64,000 bases of DNA from Anaerostipes sp. 992a (GCF_001940245.1 NZ_MJIG01000005.1:62001-126000); one strand, 5' to 3'. Counted from the first letter of the stretch, positions 43,149-52,520 are shown. The notes: generated by a model not told the origin, from the sequence alone. Program-made: numbers and translations.

Positions 43149-44528
43149 ATGGAATTTGTGAAAAATCAGATCGTAACACTGACAATTGAAGATATGGGAA
43201 CCAATGGAGAGGGAGTCGGCCGTGTGGACGGCTTCACTCTTTTTATAAAGGATGCAGTCATCGGAGATGTGATCGAGGCAAAAATCCTAAAGCTTAAAAA
43301 GAATTATGGCTATGCCCGTATTGAAAAAATCCTGGAGCCGGGTAAGGACAGAGTAGAACCTGTATGCCCGGTTGCCAGACAATGTGGTGGATGCAGCCTT
43401 CAGCATCTATCCTATGAAAAGCAGCTGGAATGGAAGTTTGATAAGGTAAAAAACTGCCTGGAACGCATTGGAGGTCTGGAACATATCGAAGAGAAGATGG
43501 AGCCTGTCTATGGCATGGAGGATCCATATTATTATCGGAATAAGGCCCAATTTCCTGTGGGTACAGACAGGAATGGACAGCTGATCACTGGATTTTACGC
43601 TGGACGGACCCATTCTATTGTAGAAAACACCCATTGCTGTATCCAGGCTAAGATCAATCAGCAGATTTTGGAGATGGTCATGGAATACTGTCACAGAAAT
43701 CACATCACTGCTTATGATGAGAAGAATCATAAAGGGGTGCTGCGCCATATTTTAACAAGAGTTGGATTTCAGACCGGTGAGATTATGGTGTGTCTGATCG
43801 TCAATGGAGGAAAAAAGAAGCTTGTCAATCTGGGGCAGCTGGTAGATGATCTGAAAGCCATCTCAGGAATGACAAGTATTACGTTAAATATCAATAAAGA
43901 AAAGACCAATCGGATCTTGGGAGATAAGATCATTTCCATCTGGGGACAGGATTATATTACGGACTATATTGGAAATGTCAAATATCAGATCAGCCCATTG
44001 TCTTTCTACCAGGTCAATCCGGCACAGACGGAAGTCTTATATGGAAAGGCATTGGAATATGCCAATCTACAGGGAGAAGAAACGGTATGGGACCTGTATT
44101 GCGGTATTGGAACCATCTCTTTGTTCCTGGCACAGAAGGCGAAAAAAGTATATGGAGTGGAGATCATTCCACAGGCCATTGAGGATGCCAGACAAAATGC
44201 AAAAATCAATGGATTTGACAATGTGGAATTCTTCGTCGGAAAGGCGGAGGAAGTGTTGCCAAGGGAATATGAGAAGCATGGTGTCTATGCGGATGTGATC
44301 GTGGTAGACCCGCCGCGAAAGGGATGTGATGAAACTCTGTTAGACACCATTGTGACAATGGCACCAAAAAGAGTGGTGTATGTCAGCTGCGATCCAGCAA
44401 CGTTGGCCAGAGATGTGAAGATACTGGGAGAAAAAGGGTATCAGGTAGAGAAGGTCAGTGTGGTGGATCAGTTTGGACATACCAGCCATGTGGAGTCGGT
44501 AGTATTAATGTCAAGAAAAGATAAATAA
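43149..44528 (+). CDS. 23S rRNA (uracil-5)-methyltransferase, RlmD/RlmCD family
   Basis: RNA methyltransferase of 459 residues. N-terminal TRAM domain (about 1-60, LTIEDMGTNGEGVGRVDGF), iron-sulfur cysteines in CPVARQCGGCSLQHL (about 72-86) with a further one later, SAM-binding DLYCGIGTISLFLA (about 314-327), DPPRKGCDE and the catalytic cysteine in YVSCDPATLARD (about 411-422). The ATG at 43149 (TTGGAG upstream) is chosen over an earlier one inside yhaM. Uridine position cannot be told from sequence alone. It ends at a strong terminator that marks the border of the defence island. Confidence 0.92.
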   Translation: MEFVKNQIVTLTIEDMGTNGEGVGRVDGFTLFIKDAVIGDVIEAKILKLKKNYGYARIEKILEPGKDRVEPVCPVARQCGGCSLQHLSYEKQLEWKFDKVKNCLERIGGLEHIEEKMEPVYGMEDPYYYRNKAQFPVGTDRNGQLITGFYAGRTHSIVENTHCCIQAKINQQILEMVMEYCHRNHITAYDEKNHKGVLRHILTRVGFQTGEIMVCLIVNGGKKKLVNLGQLVDDLKAISGMTSITLNINKEKTNRILGDKIISIWGQDYITDYIGNVKYQISPLSFYQVNPAQTEVLYGKALEYANLQGEETVWDLYCGIGTISLFLAQKAKKVYGVEIIPQAIEDARQNAKINGFDNVEFFVGKAEEVLPREYEKHGVYADVIVVDPPRKGCDETLLDTIVTMAPKRVVYVSCDPATLARDVKILGEKGYQVEKVSVVDQFGHTSHVESVVLMSRKDK

Positions 44529-44549
44529 GAGCCAGAAAGTGGCGTATTT

Positions 44550-44599
44550 CCGGGCTTTTTCGGGTATGGGCAACCTTCCCGAAAAGCTCGGTTCTTTTA
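44550..44599 (+). terminator. Terminator after the rRNA methyltransferase
   Basis: CCGGGCTTTTTCGGG pairs with CCCGAAAAGCTCGG around a 13-base loop, followed by TTCTTTT. It is a clear boundary between the housekeeping region and the defence island. Confidence 0.85.
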
Positions 44600-44675
44600 T
44601 ATGAAAACATATCTACTGTAAAAACAGTCATAGGGTTTAGGCAGTGGATTAGATGTTAAGAAAGGAGGAAAATGC

Positions 44676-45314
44676 ATGAATGATTCAGTGTGGATTTGGC
44701 CATCCTCGGATATGAATTTTTAGAAAATCGATAACGATACAACTTCTGTGACAATTAAGTGGAATCGAAATTATTTTGAAGATTATAAGACCTTAGCATA
44801 TCAGTTCTATGAGTGTGGATACAAAACATTTGAAGAAGTGATTGGTAGCGGAGATGATAACGTTAAATCAGATATGTGGTTTTTAACAGGTATATTCTTA
44901 GTTCGTCATAGTCTTGAATTAGGATTGAAGGCTTTATTATGCAGAGTTTTATCTCGAAAGAGAGATATTGAAGATGCTTTTGAAGAATGCTGTCATGATG
45001 TTTCTATGTTATTTCATAAATATACTGACACGGGACTTGAAAAATATCTGACTGATGAAGAGGAAGAATGGTTAGTTAAGTATTTGTATTCTCTAGAAGA
45101 GGTTGATAAAAAATCTGATATGTTCAGGTTTCCTTTTGAAGATGAATTTCTTTCTAAATACAGGGACAAGTTTTTAGATAATGTGAACGTTGCTAATAAT
45201 TTGCTACAATGCTTTGCGTTAATAAAAAAATGTATTGAGAGAGGAATTGTTATTTATGGCAAAGAATCTCAGACGAAGGTTTTTATGTTAAAGTTACAGG
45301 GTATTCTGAGGTGA
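44676..45314 (+). pseudogene. HEPN-like protein gene interrupted by an in-frame TAG
   Basis: An ATG at 44676 has an excellent ribosome site (AAAGGAGGAAA), but after 15 codons a TAG at 44721-44723 interrupts the frame, which then stays open for 196 codons. Re-initiation at the GTG at 44748 would give 188 residues. The product is mostly helical, with FLTGIFLVRHSLELGLKALL matching the R-H-containing helix common in HEPN-type proteins, many of them ribonucleases in defence systems. The TAG is best explained as a nonsense mutation; a sequencing error or readthrough is also possible. The following ORF is a paralogue and overlaps by four bases (GTGA). Confidence 0.5.
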
Positions 45315-45820
45315 TTGATTATATTTATCAGAATCAGGATATTACCAATGAAGATAAGCTATATCCTCTAATCTTTATGTTTAGAAATACGATTGAATTA
45401 TGTTTGAAGCGGTTGTTCTATAGTAGAGTTGATAATGGTGTACCGCTAAAAGTATTTAATTCAAAACGAAAAAGCCATCTTATAAAGAAGGATTTGTGGA
45501 AGAACGTTAAACCGGTAATCGTAAAATATGCAAATGATTCGAGTGAAGACCTAACAACTATTGATATTGTTGAGGGGTTACTTGATGAAATAAATGCATT
45601 AGATAAGAGTGGTGATAATTTCCGTTATCCAACATCGTACAGTTTGGAATATCGTTTTGACGATAAAAAGTTGGATATTAGTAATGTGTATAAATACCTA
45701 AAAGCAATAATCAATTTTCTTGATAGTTGCGATTCAATGCTAGATGAGCTTGCAGATTACGAAAATGAAATGTGTGCAGAATATGAATCTGAAATGAGAG
45801 CGAGCATGGATTGGTATTAA
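45311..45820 (+). CDS. HEPN-like helical protein, paralogue of the upstream gene
   Basis: The 169 residues start at a GTG overlapping the previous stop (GTGA). It resembles the upstream product: LYPLIFMFRNTIELCLKRLF against FLTGIFLVRHSLELGLKALL, and SGDNFRYP against KSDMFRFP. Composition is A+T-rich, unlike the BREX genes, suggesting separate acquisition. The frame is open for some 24 codons before the GTG (reading WQRISDEGFYVKVTG), so the two ORFs could also be one two-domain gene split by a frameshift. Function is unknown; a HEPN-type RNA-targeting role is speculative. Confidence 0.5.
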   Translation: MIDYIYQNQDITNEDKLYPLIFMFRNTIELCLKRLFYSRVDNGVPLKVFNSKRKSHLIKKDLWKNVKPVIVKYANDSSEDLTTIDIVEGLLDEINALDKSGDNFRYPTSYSLEYRFDDKKLDISNVYKYLKAIINFLDSCDSMLDELADYENEMCAEYESEMRASMDWY

Positions 45821-45884
45821 GATGCTTATTGTTTGCGAAATTTACAAAGTCTATTTATAGAAACGATAGGAGGTTTACAGATAC

Positions 45885-46346
45885 ATGGAATACATAGGAA
45901 TAGGGATTATGGTTGCTGCAGTAATTGCGATTGGAATAATCCTGTATACAAAATTAAAGAAGAAAGATGGGACACCATCTGATACCACAGGCGATATTAA
46001 CGCCTCATTTGTTAAAGATAAAGGAGCACTTGCTGAAATCCATCAGGCAGATAAGTTAGTAATTCAGATGGAGATGCTCCCAGCAGAGGCGATTAAAGAT
46101 GAAAGTAGACTGGTAAAAATCACTGATAGCAAGGTTCTGGCACATGTTAATAATCTGGTTCCGGGTTTGGCTCAAGCTGGCAATGCAGTGAATAATGCAG
46201 CACAGGCAGTGAAGGCTGCCAATGGAGAAGTCTTATATCGCGCCATAATACCAAGCATATCACATTCCAGAATCAGGAAGGAAAGAAGGTACGTGACAGC
46301 AATTTATGCAAAACTTTTCATCTGGACATCAGCAAGGAGGGACTAG
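45885..46346 (+). pseudogene. Membrane-anchored protein, probably truncated by a frame break
   Basis: An AGGAGG-preceded ATG opens a frame starting with one membrane helix (IGIGIMVAAVIAIGIILYT, about residues 4-22), then a soluble helical region to about residue 118 (ANGEVLYRAI). The last 34 residues (SISHSRIRKERRYVTAIYAK) are basic and unlike the rest, while a different frame across the same bases gives a sensible coding sequence that continues downstream. This suggests a deletion or frameshift near 46240 that removed the true C-terminus. Family not recognised. Confidence 0.5.
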
Positions 46347-46873
46347 AGAATGAATTTAATGGAAATTACGAAAGAATACGAGCTGAAGCAGAACAAACGG
46401 AGCAGAGAAAGAACTTGTCGGATACTACCAACAGGTGGAAGCAGCTTGCACAGGACCAGGCAAAGACATTGGAAACTGTGATAACAGAGAGAAACGAGTT
46501 ACAAGTGAAATATCAGAAGATGAAAGAGTTTATACTGGAATTTCAGGAAAGGACACACAATTTGAAGATGGAAAAACAGAAGCTCTTCTTCAAGAATCAC
46601 GAAATGCAAGAAGAAATTCGGAAATTAAACGTCGAAATTCAGCATCAGATAATCGAACTGTCAGAAACGCAGAAGTTAAATCAATCACTTCAGCAGAGCA
46701 ACGACGACTTGAGGAGCAGAAACGGATTGATGAGCAGGAAAGAGCAAGAGCAGCTAGAAAAAGAAATAAAATTACAATCAGAGAAAATAAAAGAAATAAA
46801 AGTTTTTTGTGGAATCGGATATATTATGGTGATTGTATTTGCTGTTTGTATTATTGGAATATATTTTCTATAA
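46241..46873 (+). pseudogene. 5'-truncated coiled-coil membrane protein gene
   Basis: A frame without start codon is open from about 46241 (reading HNTKHITFQNQEGKKVRDSN) to 46873. From the TTG at 46415 it would give 152 residues. The product is a long coiled coil (LETVITERNELQVKYQKMKE and onwards) and ends with a membrane helix (YIMVIVFAVCIIGIYFL). Together with the previous entry it looks like two gene remnants joined near 46240. Similar coiled-coil membrane proteins of unknown function are common near defence islands. Confidence 0.45.
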
Positions 46874-46904
46874 CTTAGCAATACAAAAATGCGATATTTC
46901 AGAC

Positions 46905-46960
46905 TTTAAATATGATTTTAAATATATAAGATTGCTGAAAACGCATTCCTATGATATGAT
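46905..46960 (+). promoter_or_regulatory. Promoter of the BREX operon with upstream direct repeat
   Basis: TTGCTG (46932-46937), 17-base spacer, TATGAT (46955-46960). Just upstream TTTAAATATGAT and TTTAAATATATA form a 12-base direct repeat, and ATTTCAG/CTGAAA flank it, a plausible binding site for the small XRE regulator encoded next. The operator role is inferred. Confidence 0.5.
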
Positions 46961-47026
46961 AATAAATACGAGTATGAATAACAATATGAACAATTATTTT
47001 TGAGAAAATAAGATTGAGGTGAAGAA

Positions 47027-47245
47027 ATGGCAATTAGTTACAAGAAGCTGTGGAAATTGCTGATTGATAAAGACATGATGAAAAAGGATTTGCGTGCAAT
47101 GACAGGTGTCAGTACGACAACAATGTCTCGATTATCTAAAGATGAAAATGTGAGTACTGAAATTTTATCAAAGATTTGTTCTGCTTTGAGCTGCGATGTT
47201 GGAGACATCATGGAGTTCGTTCCTGATAAAAAAGAGGAACAGTAA
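47027..47245 (+). CDS. Small XRE-type (Cro/CI) regulator
   Basis: A 72-residue protein that is essentially one helix-turn-helix domain: MMKKDLRAMTGVSTTTMSRL (about residues 17-36) with SKDENVSTEILSKICSALSC following. It is the first gene of the BREX operon, 14 bases before brxA, and downstream of the promoter at 46932-46960, so it probably regulates the system and itself. Proteins of this size and type are widespread, so the specific link is from position only. Confidence 0.85.
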   Translation: MAISYKKLWKLLIDKDMMKKDLRAMTGVSTTTMSRLSKDENVSTEILSKICSALSCDVGDIMEFVPDKKEEQ

Positions 47246-47259
47246 GGAGGTACGGTATT

Positions 47260-47871
47260 ATGGATCATTCTTATCCTTATATTGCGTCTCTGACCAGAGA
47301 ACCGTTCCTTTTCTATGAGATGCGTTCCACCGCAAAGCTAATGGCAGAAGGAAATTCAGATGATACGATTGTAAAACAAATTGTAGAAAAGAATCTTTTT
47401 CAGTACCCAACGGAAAAATCTATCACACGAATGGCAAAAGCCTGCATCAAAAGGCTTCGTGCGCTGGAAGATGATACGCTGGTTTTGGCGATTGCATCAC
47501 AGCCGACTGATGTAGCAAAGCAGATTTGTCTGTATGCGTTGATGAAACAAAGCCGACTGGTCTGGGAATTTATGCTGACAGTCATTGGCGAGAAGTACCG
47601 GTTAAGGGACATGTCTTTTGGTAAGATAGATTTGAATGCATTTTTTATGCGTTTACAGGAACAGAATGATGCCGTAGCATCCTGGAGCGATACTACAATA
47701 ACAAAGTTAAAACAGATTATTGCCAGAGTGCTTGTGGAGACGGAGTATCTCGACAATCTCAAGGCAGATCATTTGAATCCAGTATGGCTGCATCCTGTTT
47801 TGGAGAATGCCATCAGAAGCAATGGCGATACGGCGGTACTGCCAGCGTTTAATTGCTTTTCATACACATAA
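47260..47871 (+). CDS. brxA: BREX protein BrxA (DUF1819)
   Basis: The 203 residues fit BrxA, an all-helical DNA-binding protein of the NusB-like fold that is part of type 1 BREX phage defence. The sequence opens with YIASLTREPFLFYEMRSTAK and has the conserved YPTEKSITRMAKACIKRL segment (about residues 48-65). Preceded by AAGGAGG. Position directly before brxB and brxC supports the call. Its exact role in defence or methylation is not settled. Confidence 0.92.
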   Translation: MDHSYPYIASLTREPFLFYEMRSTAKLMAEGNSDDTIVKQIVEKNLFQYPTEKSITRMAKACIKRLRALEDDTLVLAIASQPTDVAKQICLYALMKQSRLVWEFMLTVIGEKYRLRDMSFGKIDLNAFFMRLQEQNDAVASWSDTTITKLKQIIARVLVETEYLDNLKADHLNPVWLHPVLENAIRSNGDTAVLPAFNCFSYT

Positions 47872-47879
47872 GCGTACAA

Positions 47880-47904
47880 CGAAATGCTCCAGTGAAGCAT
47901 TTCG
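47880..47904 (+). other. Perfect 9-bp hairpin between brxA and brxB
   Basis: CGAAATGCT/AGCATTTCG with a 7-base loop. No T-run follows; the brxB ribosome site (GTAGGAGG) comes a few bases later, so it may modulate translation or stability inside the operon. Confidence 0.5.
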
Positions 47905-47919
47905 TGTAGGAGGTAGCCA

Positions 47920-48480
47920 ATGAGTGACATAAAAGAACGCCTGGACAAAGTTCGGGCATTGATTCAAGAACCTGAGTTTCTGGAAGGTAAGGGACTCAGC
48001 AATGAAGTGAATATCAGAATCTTCTGTTATGAACCGGAAAATGAAATGGTTGTTCGGCATTTTGTAAATCAGCTGGAAACTGATCAGTCCTTAGATTGTC
48101 ATTTGAAGGTTTGTAATTTATATAAAACATTTCTCTCCATCTGCGATGATATGGACATCACAGATGCAATTCCCGATATGGAGGAAGCTGACGGAAGTGC
48201 CTATCTTCTGGAACAGCTTAATTCAGCAATCGGTAATGGAGAGTTCATTGAAAAAATTCAGTATGAGCCGCATGAACCGGGCGATGTACTGATGTTGACG
48301 GGTGTGGGCGAGGTGTTCCCGTTTATGAGAATCCATACATTACTGGAAGCCTTGCAGCCGTATTTTTCCGATGTTCCGATTCTGGTGATGTATCCGGGTG
48401 AGTTTGATGGTCGTCATGTAAAACTATTCAATCGTCTGACACCAAATGATTATTACCGGGCATTTAATGTGATTGATTAA
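47920..48480 (+). CDS. brxB: BREX protein BrxB (DUF1788)
   Basis: The 186 residues match BrxB: MSDIKERLDKVRALIQEPEF, the RIFCYEPENEMVVRHFVNQL segment (about residues 31-50), GDVLMLTGVGEVFPFMRIH (about 122-140) and the end VLVMYPGEFDG followed by LKLFNRL-like residues. Required in type 1 BREX; biochemical role unknown. Overlap with brxC is possible only through an unlikely TTG. Ribosome site TAGGAGG. Confidence 0.93.
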   Translation: MSDIKERLDKVRALIQEPEFLEGKGLSNEVNIRIFCYEPENEMVVRHFVNQLETDQSLDCHLKVCNLYKTFLSICDDMDITDAIPDMEEADGSAYLLEQLNSAIGNGEFIEKIQYEPHEPGDVLMLTGVGEVFPFMRIHTLLEALQPYFSDVPILVMYPGEFDGRHVKLFNRLTPNDYYRAFNVID

Positions 48481-48493
48481 GGGGGATAAAGCC

Positions 48494-51400
48494 ATGATGA
48501 TTCGAGATATGTTTGCAGATGACATCAACCGCAAAATCAATGGTGTTATTAAAGTTGACCAGGCTGCTGACGATGTAATCGAGCAGGAGTTAAATGAATA
48601 TGTCATCACCAGAGAATTGAAGAAACATTTCATTACATTCTTCAATTATTACAGTGATGCTTTTGACCAGCCGACTGCTGATATGGGCGTTTGGATTTCG
48701 GGTTTCTTTGGAAGTGGTAAATCCCACTTCCTGAAAATACTTTCCTACCTTCTGGAAAATAAAGAGGTAAAAAGCATCCGCAGTGTAGAGCGTTTCCGTA
48801 AAAAATTTGAGGACGACCCGGCAACCTTTATGCTAATTGACCGTGCTACCAAAGGACAGACAGAGACGATTCTGTTCAATATTGATATTGAGGGATTCAG
48901 CAACAAAGACAAGACGGCTGTCCTTCGTGTTTTTGCAAAAATGTTCTATAACCATCTGGGATTTTACGGCGAAAACCTGAAAGTCGCCATGATGGAGCGT
49001 TATATTGCCCAGCAGGGTAAAACCGAGGAGTTCCGCAGAGTTTTTGAAGAAAAGAAAGGCAAGTCCTGGCTGGAAATGCGTCGTGCCTTTGCTTTTAATG
49101 GCAAATTCATAATTCCGACACTTATGGAAGTTCTGGATATGAGCGAGGACGATGCGAAGGCGTGGTTTCATGATAAAACTGCAACAGAAATTTCTATCGC
49201 ACAGCTCGTGGAAGATATGAAAGCCTATGTGGATACCAAGCCTGCGAACTTCCGTCTGCTGTTTATGATTGACGAGGTTGGTCAGTATGTCGGCACAGAT
49301 ACCGATATGCTTTTGAACCTCCAGTCTCTGACCGAGAAAATCGGAAGTGAGTGTGAAGGAAAGATTTGGGTGATCTGCACTGGACAGGAAGCCATTGATG
49401 AAATCATCAAAGTTCGTGCCGATGAGTTCTCCCGTATTCAGGCTCGTTTCAAAACAAGACTGAGCTTATCTTCTTCCTCTGTGGATGAAGTCATTCAGAA
49501 GCGTATTCTGAAAAAGAAACGGTCAGCAGCCAAAGAACTGGAAGGTGTTTATGAACAGAATGATTCAGTCCTTCGTAACCTGTTCAGCTTCAGCGGCTCT
49601 ATTCTGGATATTAAAGGCTACTCCGGTCCGAGAGAATTTACAGAGAACTTCCCGTTCGTGCCGTATCAGTTCATCATCATGCAGAAGGTATTTGCGGAAA
49701 TCCGGAAGCATGGAAATTCCGGTAAGCATCTGTCCGGCGGTGAGCGTTCCATGCTGTCCGGTTTCCAGGAAGCTGCACAGAAAATTCAGGAGAAGGACGA
49801 GTATGCACTCGTGCCGTTCTTCCGCTTTTATGATACCGTACATACTTTCCTGGACGGTTCTATCCGCCGAGTGATTGAGCGTTGTCAGAAAGCTGCTGAC
49901 AATGGGGATGGTATCGAACAGCAGGATGTAGATGTACTGAAACTTCTGTACCTGATTCGTTATATTGATGATATTCCTTCCAATCTGGACAATATAGTTA
50001 TCCTTATGGCAGATGATATTCGTGTAGATAAGATTATCATGCGAGAAGCTGTCCGTGGATGTCTTGATCATCTGATGAGCCAGAACTATATCGCCAGAAC
50101 CGGCGATACTTATAACTTCCTGACCGATGAAGAACAGGATATTCAGCGTGAAATTCGAGATACCAATGTGGATACTGCTTCTATCGTGGAGCGTATCGCC
50201 CAGATGATTTATGGCGATATTTTCACGACCAAGAAGTTCCGTTATGGAAAATATGACTTTGCTTTCGATCAGATGGTGGATGGTATTACTGTTGGCGTGG
50301 CAACAGGCGGTATGCGTCTGCGTTTCCTGACAGTTGCTACCGATGCCATTGAAAAAACGGACTACCGTCTGATGGCAGAATCCAAAGGAAATGAAGCAAT
50401 CGTTGTTCTGGCTGATACGCCTTACTATGAATCTCTGGAATCTGCCATGAAGATTCGCAAGTATGTAAAGCAGAGAAATGTAAGCCAGCTCCCGAAGAGT
50501 GTGCAGAAAATCATCAGCGACCAACAGGATGAAGCCGGAAAATATGAGCTGAGTGCTATGACGGAATTACAAAATGCCATTGAAGGGGCACAGTTTTATG
50601 TAGATGGGGAACATCTGGAAATCAAAGCTGGAAATGCCAAGAGTAAGATTGACCAGTCTCTGGAATATCTGGTTGCTCATGTATATAGCAAGCTCGATCT
50701 GATTACAGAAAATGCAGGCAGTGATGCAGATATTATTGCAATCTTAAATGGTACAGTGACCATGCTCCCTGGCATGGAGCCGAACCGTGATGCTGCTTCT
50801 GCCATGGAAGAATATCTGGAAATGCAGGATGCAAAGAAACTGCCGACTTCTATGGCAGATGTGCAGAGCAAATACAGTGCAATTCCGTATGGCTGGAAAG
50901 AAATCGACATTGCTGCTGTTGCGGCACAGCTGATTTATTCTCAGAAAGTGACCATCAAGTATGCAGGCAATACTATTCAGCCAGATGATCCGAAATTGCC
51001 GGATATGCTTCGTAAAAAGAGTGAGATTGGCAAGACTTCTATCAGCAAGCGTAAAACCATTTCCGCTACGATGATGCGAGATGTAAAAGCAATGCTCCGT
51101 GAGTATTTCGACATCATGGATGTGCCAGACGATGAAGATGGTCTGATTCGTTTTGTGACCGAGAAATTTACAGAGCAGCGTGATTACTATGCTTCCCTGG
51201 ATGCACGTTATGATGGACATAAATATCCGGATCATGCATTGGTGCAGGAAGCCATTCATCTGATGGACGATGTACTTTCTCAGAGGAAAGACAATATTGC
51301 CCTGATTGAGCGTGTCCTGAAAAAAGAGGATGCTCTTTTCGATAACAAAGAAGCCATGAGCAACGGCATTGAAAACTTCTTCAAAACCCAGGTAACAGTA

Positions 51401-52042
51401 TTCGACCATGCAGTGCAGTTTGAAAAATCTTTGCATGATGACCTTGACCGTATTGCCGAAAATGAAGAAGCACATAAGGCACTGAATACCATTCGGCTGA
51501 TTACCATGGTTCGGACCGGAAGCAAGTTCAACTATAACAGGATTCGTGAATTGAATCCGCTGATGGATACCGTTCGTATCGCCCATGATAAGATGCTGGA
51601 AGAAAAACGTGCCGAGGTTCTGGAAACCGTTCGTCAGTGTATGGAAGCAACACACATTGCCGCAAATGGCGATTCCAAGGCATCTCATCTGATTGAAAAA
51701 TCAGACCGGTACTTCAGTCAGTGCAAGGAGAAAATCGCAGAATTAAAGAGCCTTGCCCTTCTGGATGCTATGTTCTTGCCGATGTGCCAGTACAAGGATG
51801 ATACAGTCAGCAATATCGAGTCTGTTCTGACACCGCCTGCACTGAAGCCGCAGGTACAGCCGACACAGCAGGGAAAAGAAGCTGCTCCGGCAAAGAAGAA
51901 AGTGGTTCGTGCCTATAATCGTCAGGTTGTATTCCAGGCAAAGACCTTACAGAGCGATGCGGATATTGATGATTATGTAGAGAAGATTCGTTCTCAGCTG
52001 AAACAGTTGCTGAAGAATTGCGATGAAATTAAGCTGAATTAA
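48494..52042 (+). CDS. brxC: BREX ATPase BrxC
   Basis: Large AAA-type ATPase of type 1 BREX with 1182 residues, the normal size. The ATG at 48494, after AAGGGGGA, gives MMIRDMFADDINRKINGVIK, the usual BrxC opening; a TTG at 48473 inside brxB is less likely. Walker A is ISGFFGSGKSHFLKIL (about residues 67-82), with Walker-B-like RLLFMIDEVGQYVG at about 252-265 and a long helical C-terminal region. It is thought to work in a complex with PglX and PglZ in host methylation and phage exclusion. Confidence 0.95.
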   Translation: MMIRDMFADDINRKINGVIKVDQAADDVIEQELNEYVITRELKKHFITFFNYYSDAFDQPTADMGVWISGFFGSGKSHFLKILSYLLENKEVKSIRSVERFRKKFEDDPATFMLIDRATKGQTETILFNIDIEGFSNKDKTAVLRVFAKMFYNHLGFYGENLKVAMMERYIAQQGKTEEFRRVFEEKKGKSWLEMRRAFAFNGKFIIPTLMEVLDMSEDDAKAWFHDKTATEISIAQLVEDMKAYVDTKPANFRLLFMIDEVGQYVGTDTDMLLNLQSLTEKIGSECEGKIWVICTGQEAIDEIIKVRADEFSRIQARFKTRLSLSSSSVDEVIQKRILKKKRSAAKELEGVYEQNDSVLRNLFSFSGSILDIKGYSGPREFTENFPFVPYQFIIMQKVFAEIRKHGNSGKHLSGGERSMLSGFQEAAQKIQEKDEYALVPFFRFYDTVHTFLDGSIRRVIERCQKAADNGDGIEQQDVDVLKLLYLIRYIDDIPSNLDNIVILMADDIRVDKIIMREAVRGCLDHLMSQNYIARTGDTYNFLTDEEQDIQREIRDTNVDTASIVERIAQMIYGDIFTTKKFRYGKYDFAFDQMVDGITVGVATGGMRLRFLTVATDAIEKTDYRLMAESKGNEAIVVLADTPYYESLESAMKIRKYVKQRNVSQLPKSVQKIISDQQDEAGKYELSAMTELQNAIEGAQFYVDGEHLEIKAGNAKSKIDQSLEYLVAHVYSKLDLITENAGSDADIIAILNGTVTMLPGMEPNRDAASAMEEYLEMQDAKKLPTSMADVQSKYSAIPYGWKEIDIAAVAAQLIYSQKVTIKYAGNTIQPDDPKLPDMLRKKSEIGKTSISKRKTISATMMRDVKAMLREYFDIMDVPDDEDGLIRFVTEKFTEQRDYYASLDARYDGHKYPDHALVQEAIHLMDDVLSQRKDNIALIERVLKKEDALFDNKEAMSNGIENFFKTQVTVFDHAVQFEKSLHDDLDRIAENEEAHKALNTIRLITMVRTGSKFNYNRIRELNPLMDTVRIAHDKMLEEKRAEVLETVRQCMEATHIAANGDSKASHLIEKSDRYFSQCKEKIAELKSLALLDAMFLPMCQYKDDTVSNIESVLTPPALKPQVQPTQQGKEAAPAKKKVVRAYNRQVVFQAKTLQSDADIDDYVEKIRSQLKQLLKNCDEIKLN

Positions 52043-52056
52043 GGAGACGAAATATA

Positions 52057-52512
52057 ATGTTTATAGGTATGTTGGCGTTTCAGTTATCAGGAGCATTAGT
52101 GTTGCTTTTAAATTGCATGAAGGGTGGAAAAGAAGCGGTAATTAGAAACTGTTTTCCAGGAACCAATGTTGTTGAACGAGATGAGAACAATAACTGTAAA
52201 ATAGAGAAAGAAAAGCTACAAAAAAGTGCACATAATATTTATTTGAATATTATAGCTTTTGCGGATTTGGTTGTTGGTTATATACTTGCAGCTTTTAGCC
52301 CGACAGCAGACTCTCAAACATCTGTAATCTTGATGGAGGTTATTGTACTTACTTGTGCTTTACTTGTTATTGAATATTATCTGAGCCGTTTCTGTGCAAG
52401 AAAAATTTATGCACAGGATGCTGTAATTCCATTTGAGAATTTGGATGGTGTGGACACTTTTCCTAAAGGGCAGGAAATTAATGATATGTTCAATGATGCG
52501 TTTAAGGAGTGA
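52057..52512 (+). CDS. Small membrane protein inserted between brxC and pglX
   Basis: A 151-residue protein with about three membrane helices (MFIGMLAFQLSGALVLLLN; IYLNIIAFADLVVGYILAAF; SVILMEVIVLTCALLVIEYY) and a charged loop between the first two. It is A+T-rich compared with brxC and pglX, has its own ribosome site (AAGGAGA), and ends 8 bases before pglX. It is not part of the canonical type 1 BREX set. I do not recognise the family. It may be an accessory membrane component or a passenger. Confidence 0.7.
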   Translation: MFIGMLAFQLSGALVLLLNCMKGGKEAVIRNCFPGTNVVERDENNNCKIEKEKLQKSAHNIYLNIIAFADLVVGYILAAFSPTADSQTSVILMEVIVLTCALLVIEYYLSRFCARKIYAQDAVIPFENLDGVDTFPKGQEINDMFNDAFKE

Positions 52513-52520
52513 GGAAAATT

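Noticed and set aside
44529-47026. Integrase, attachment site or insertion sequence at the left edge of the defence island
   Set aside because: No transposase or recombinase reading frame, no tRNA and no flanking direct repeat were seen; the right edge is outside the window.
49565-50524. 319-codon minus-strand open frame opposite brxC
   Set aside because: Shadow of brxC codon structure; no ribosome site or family resemblance.
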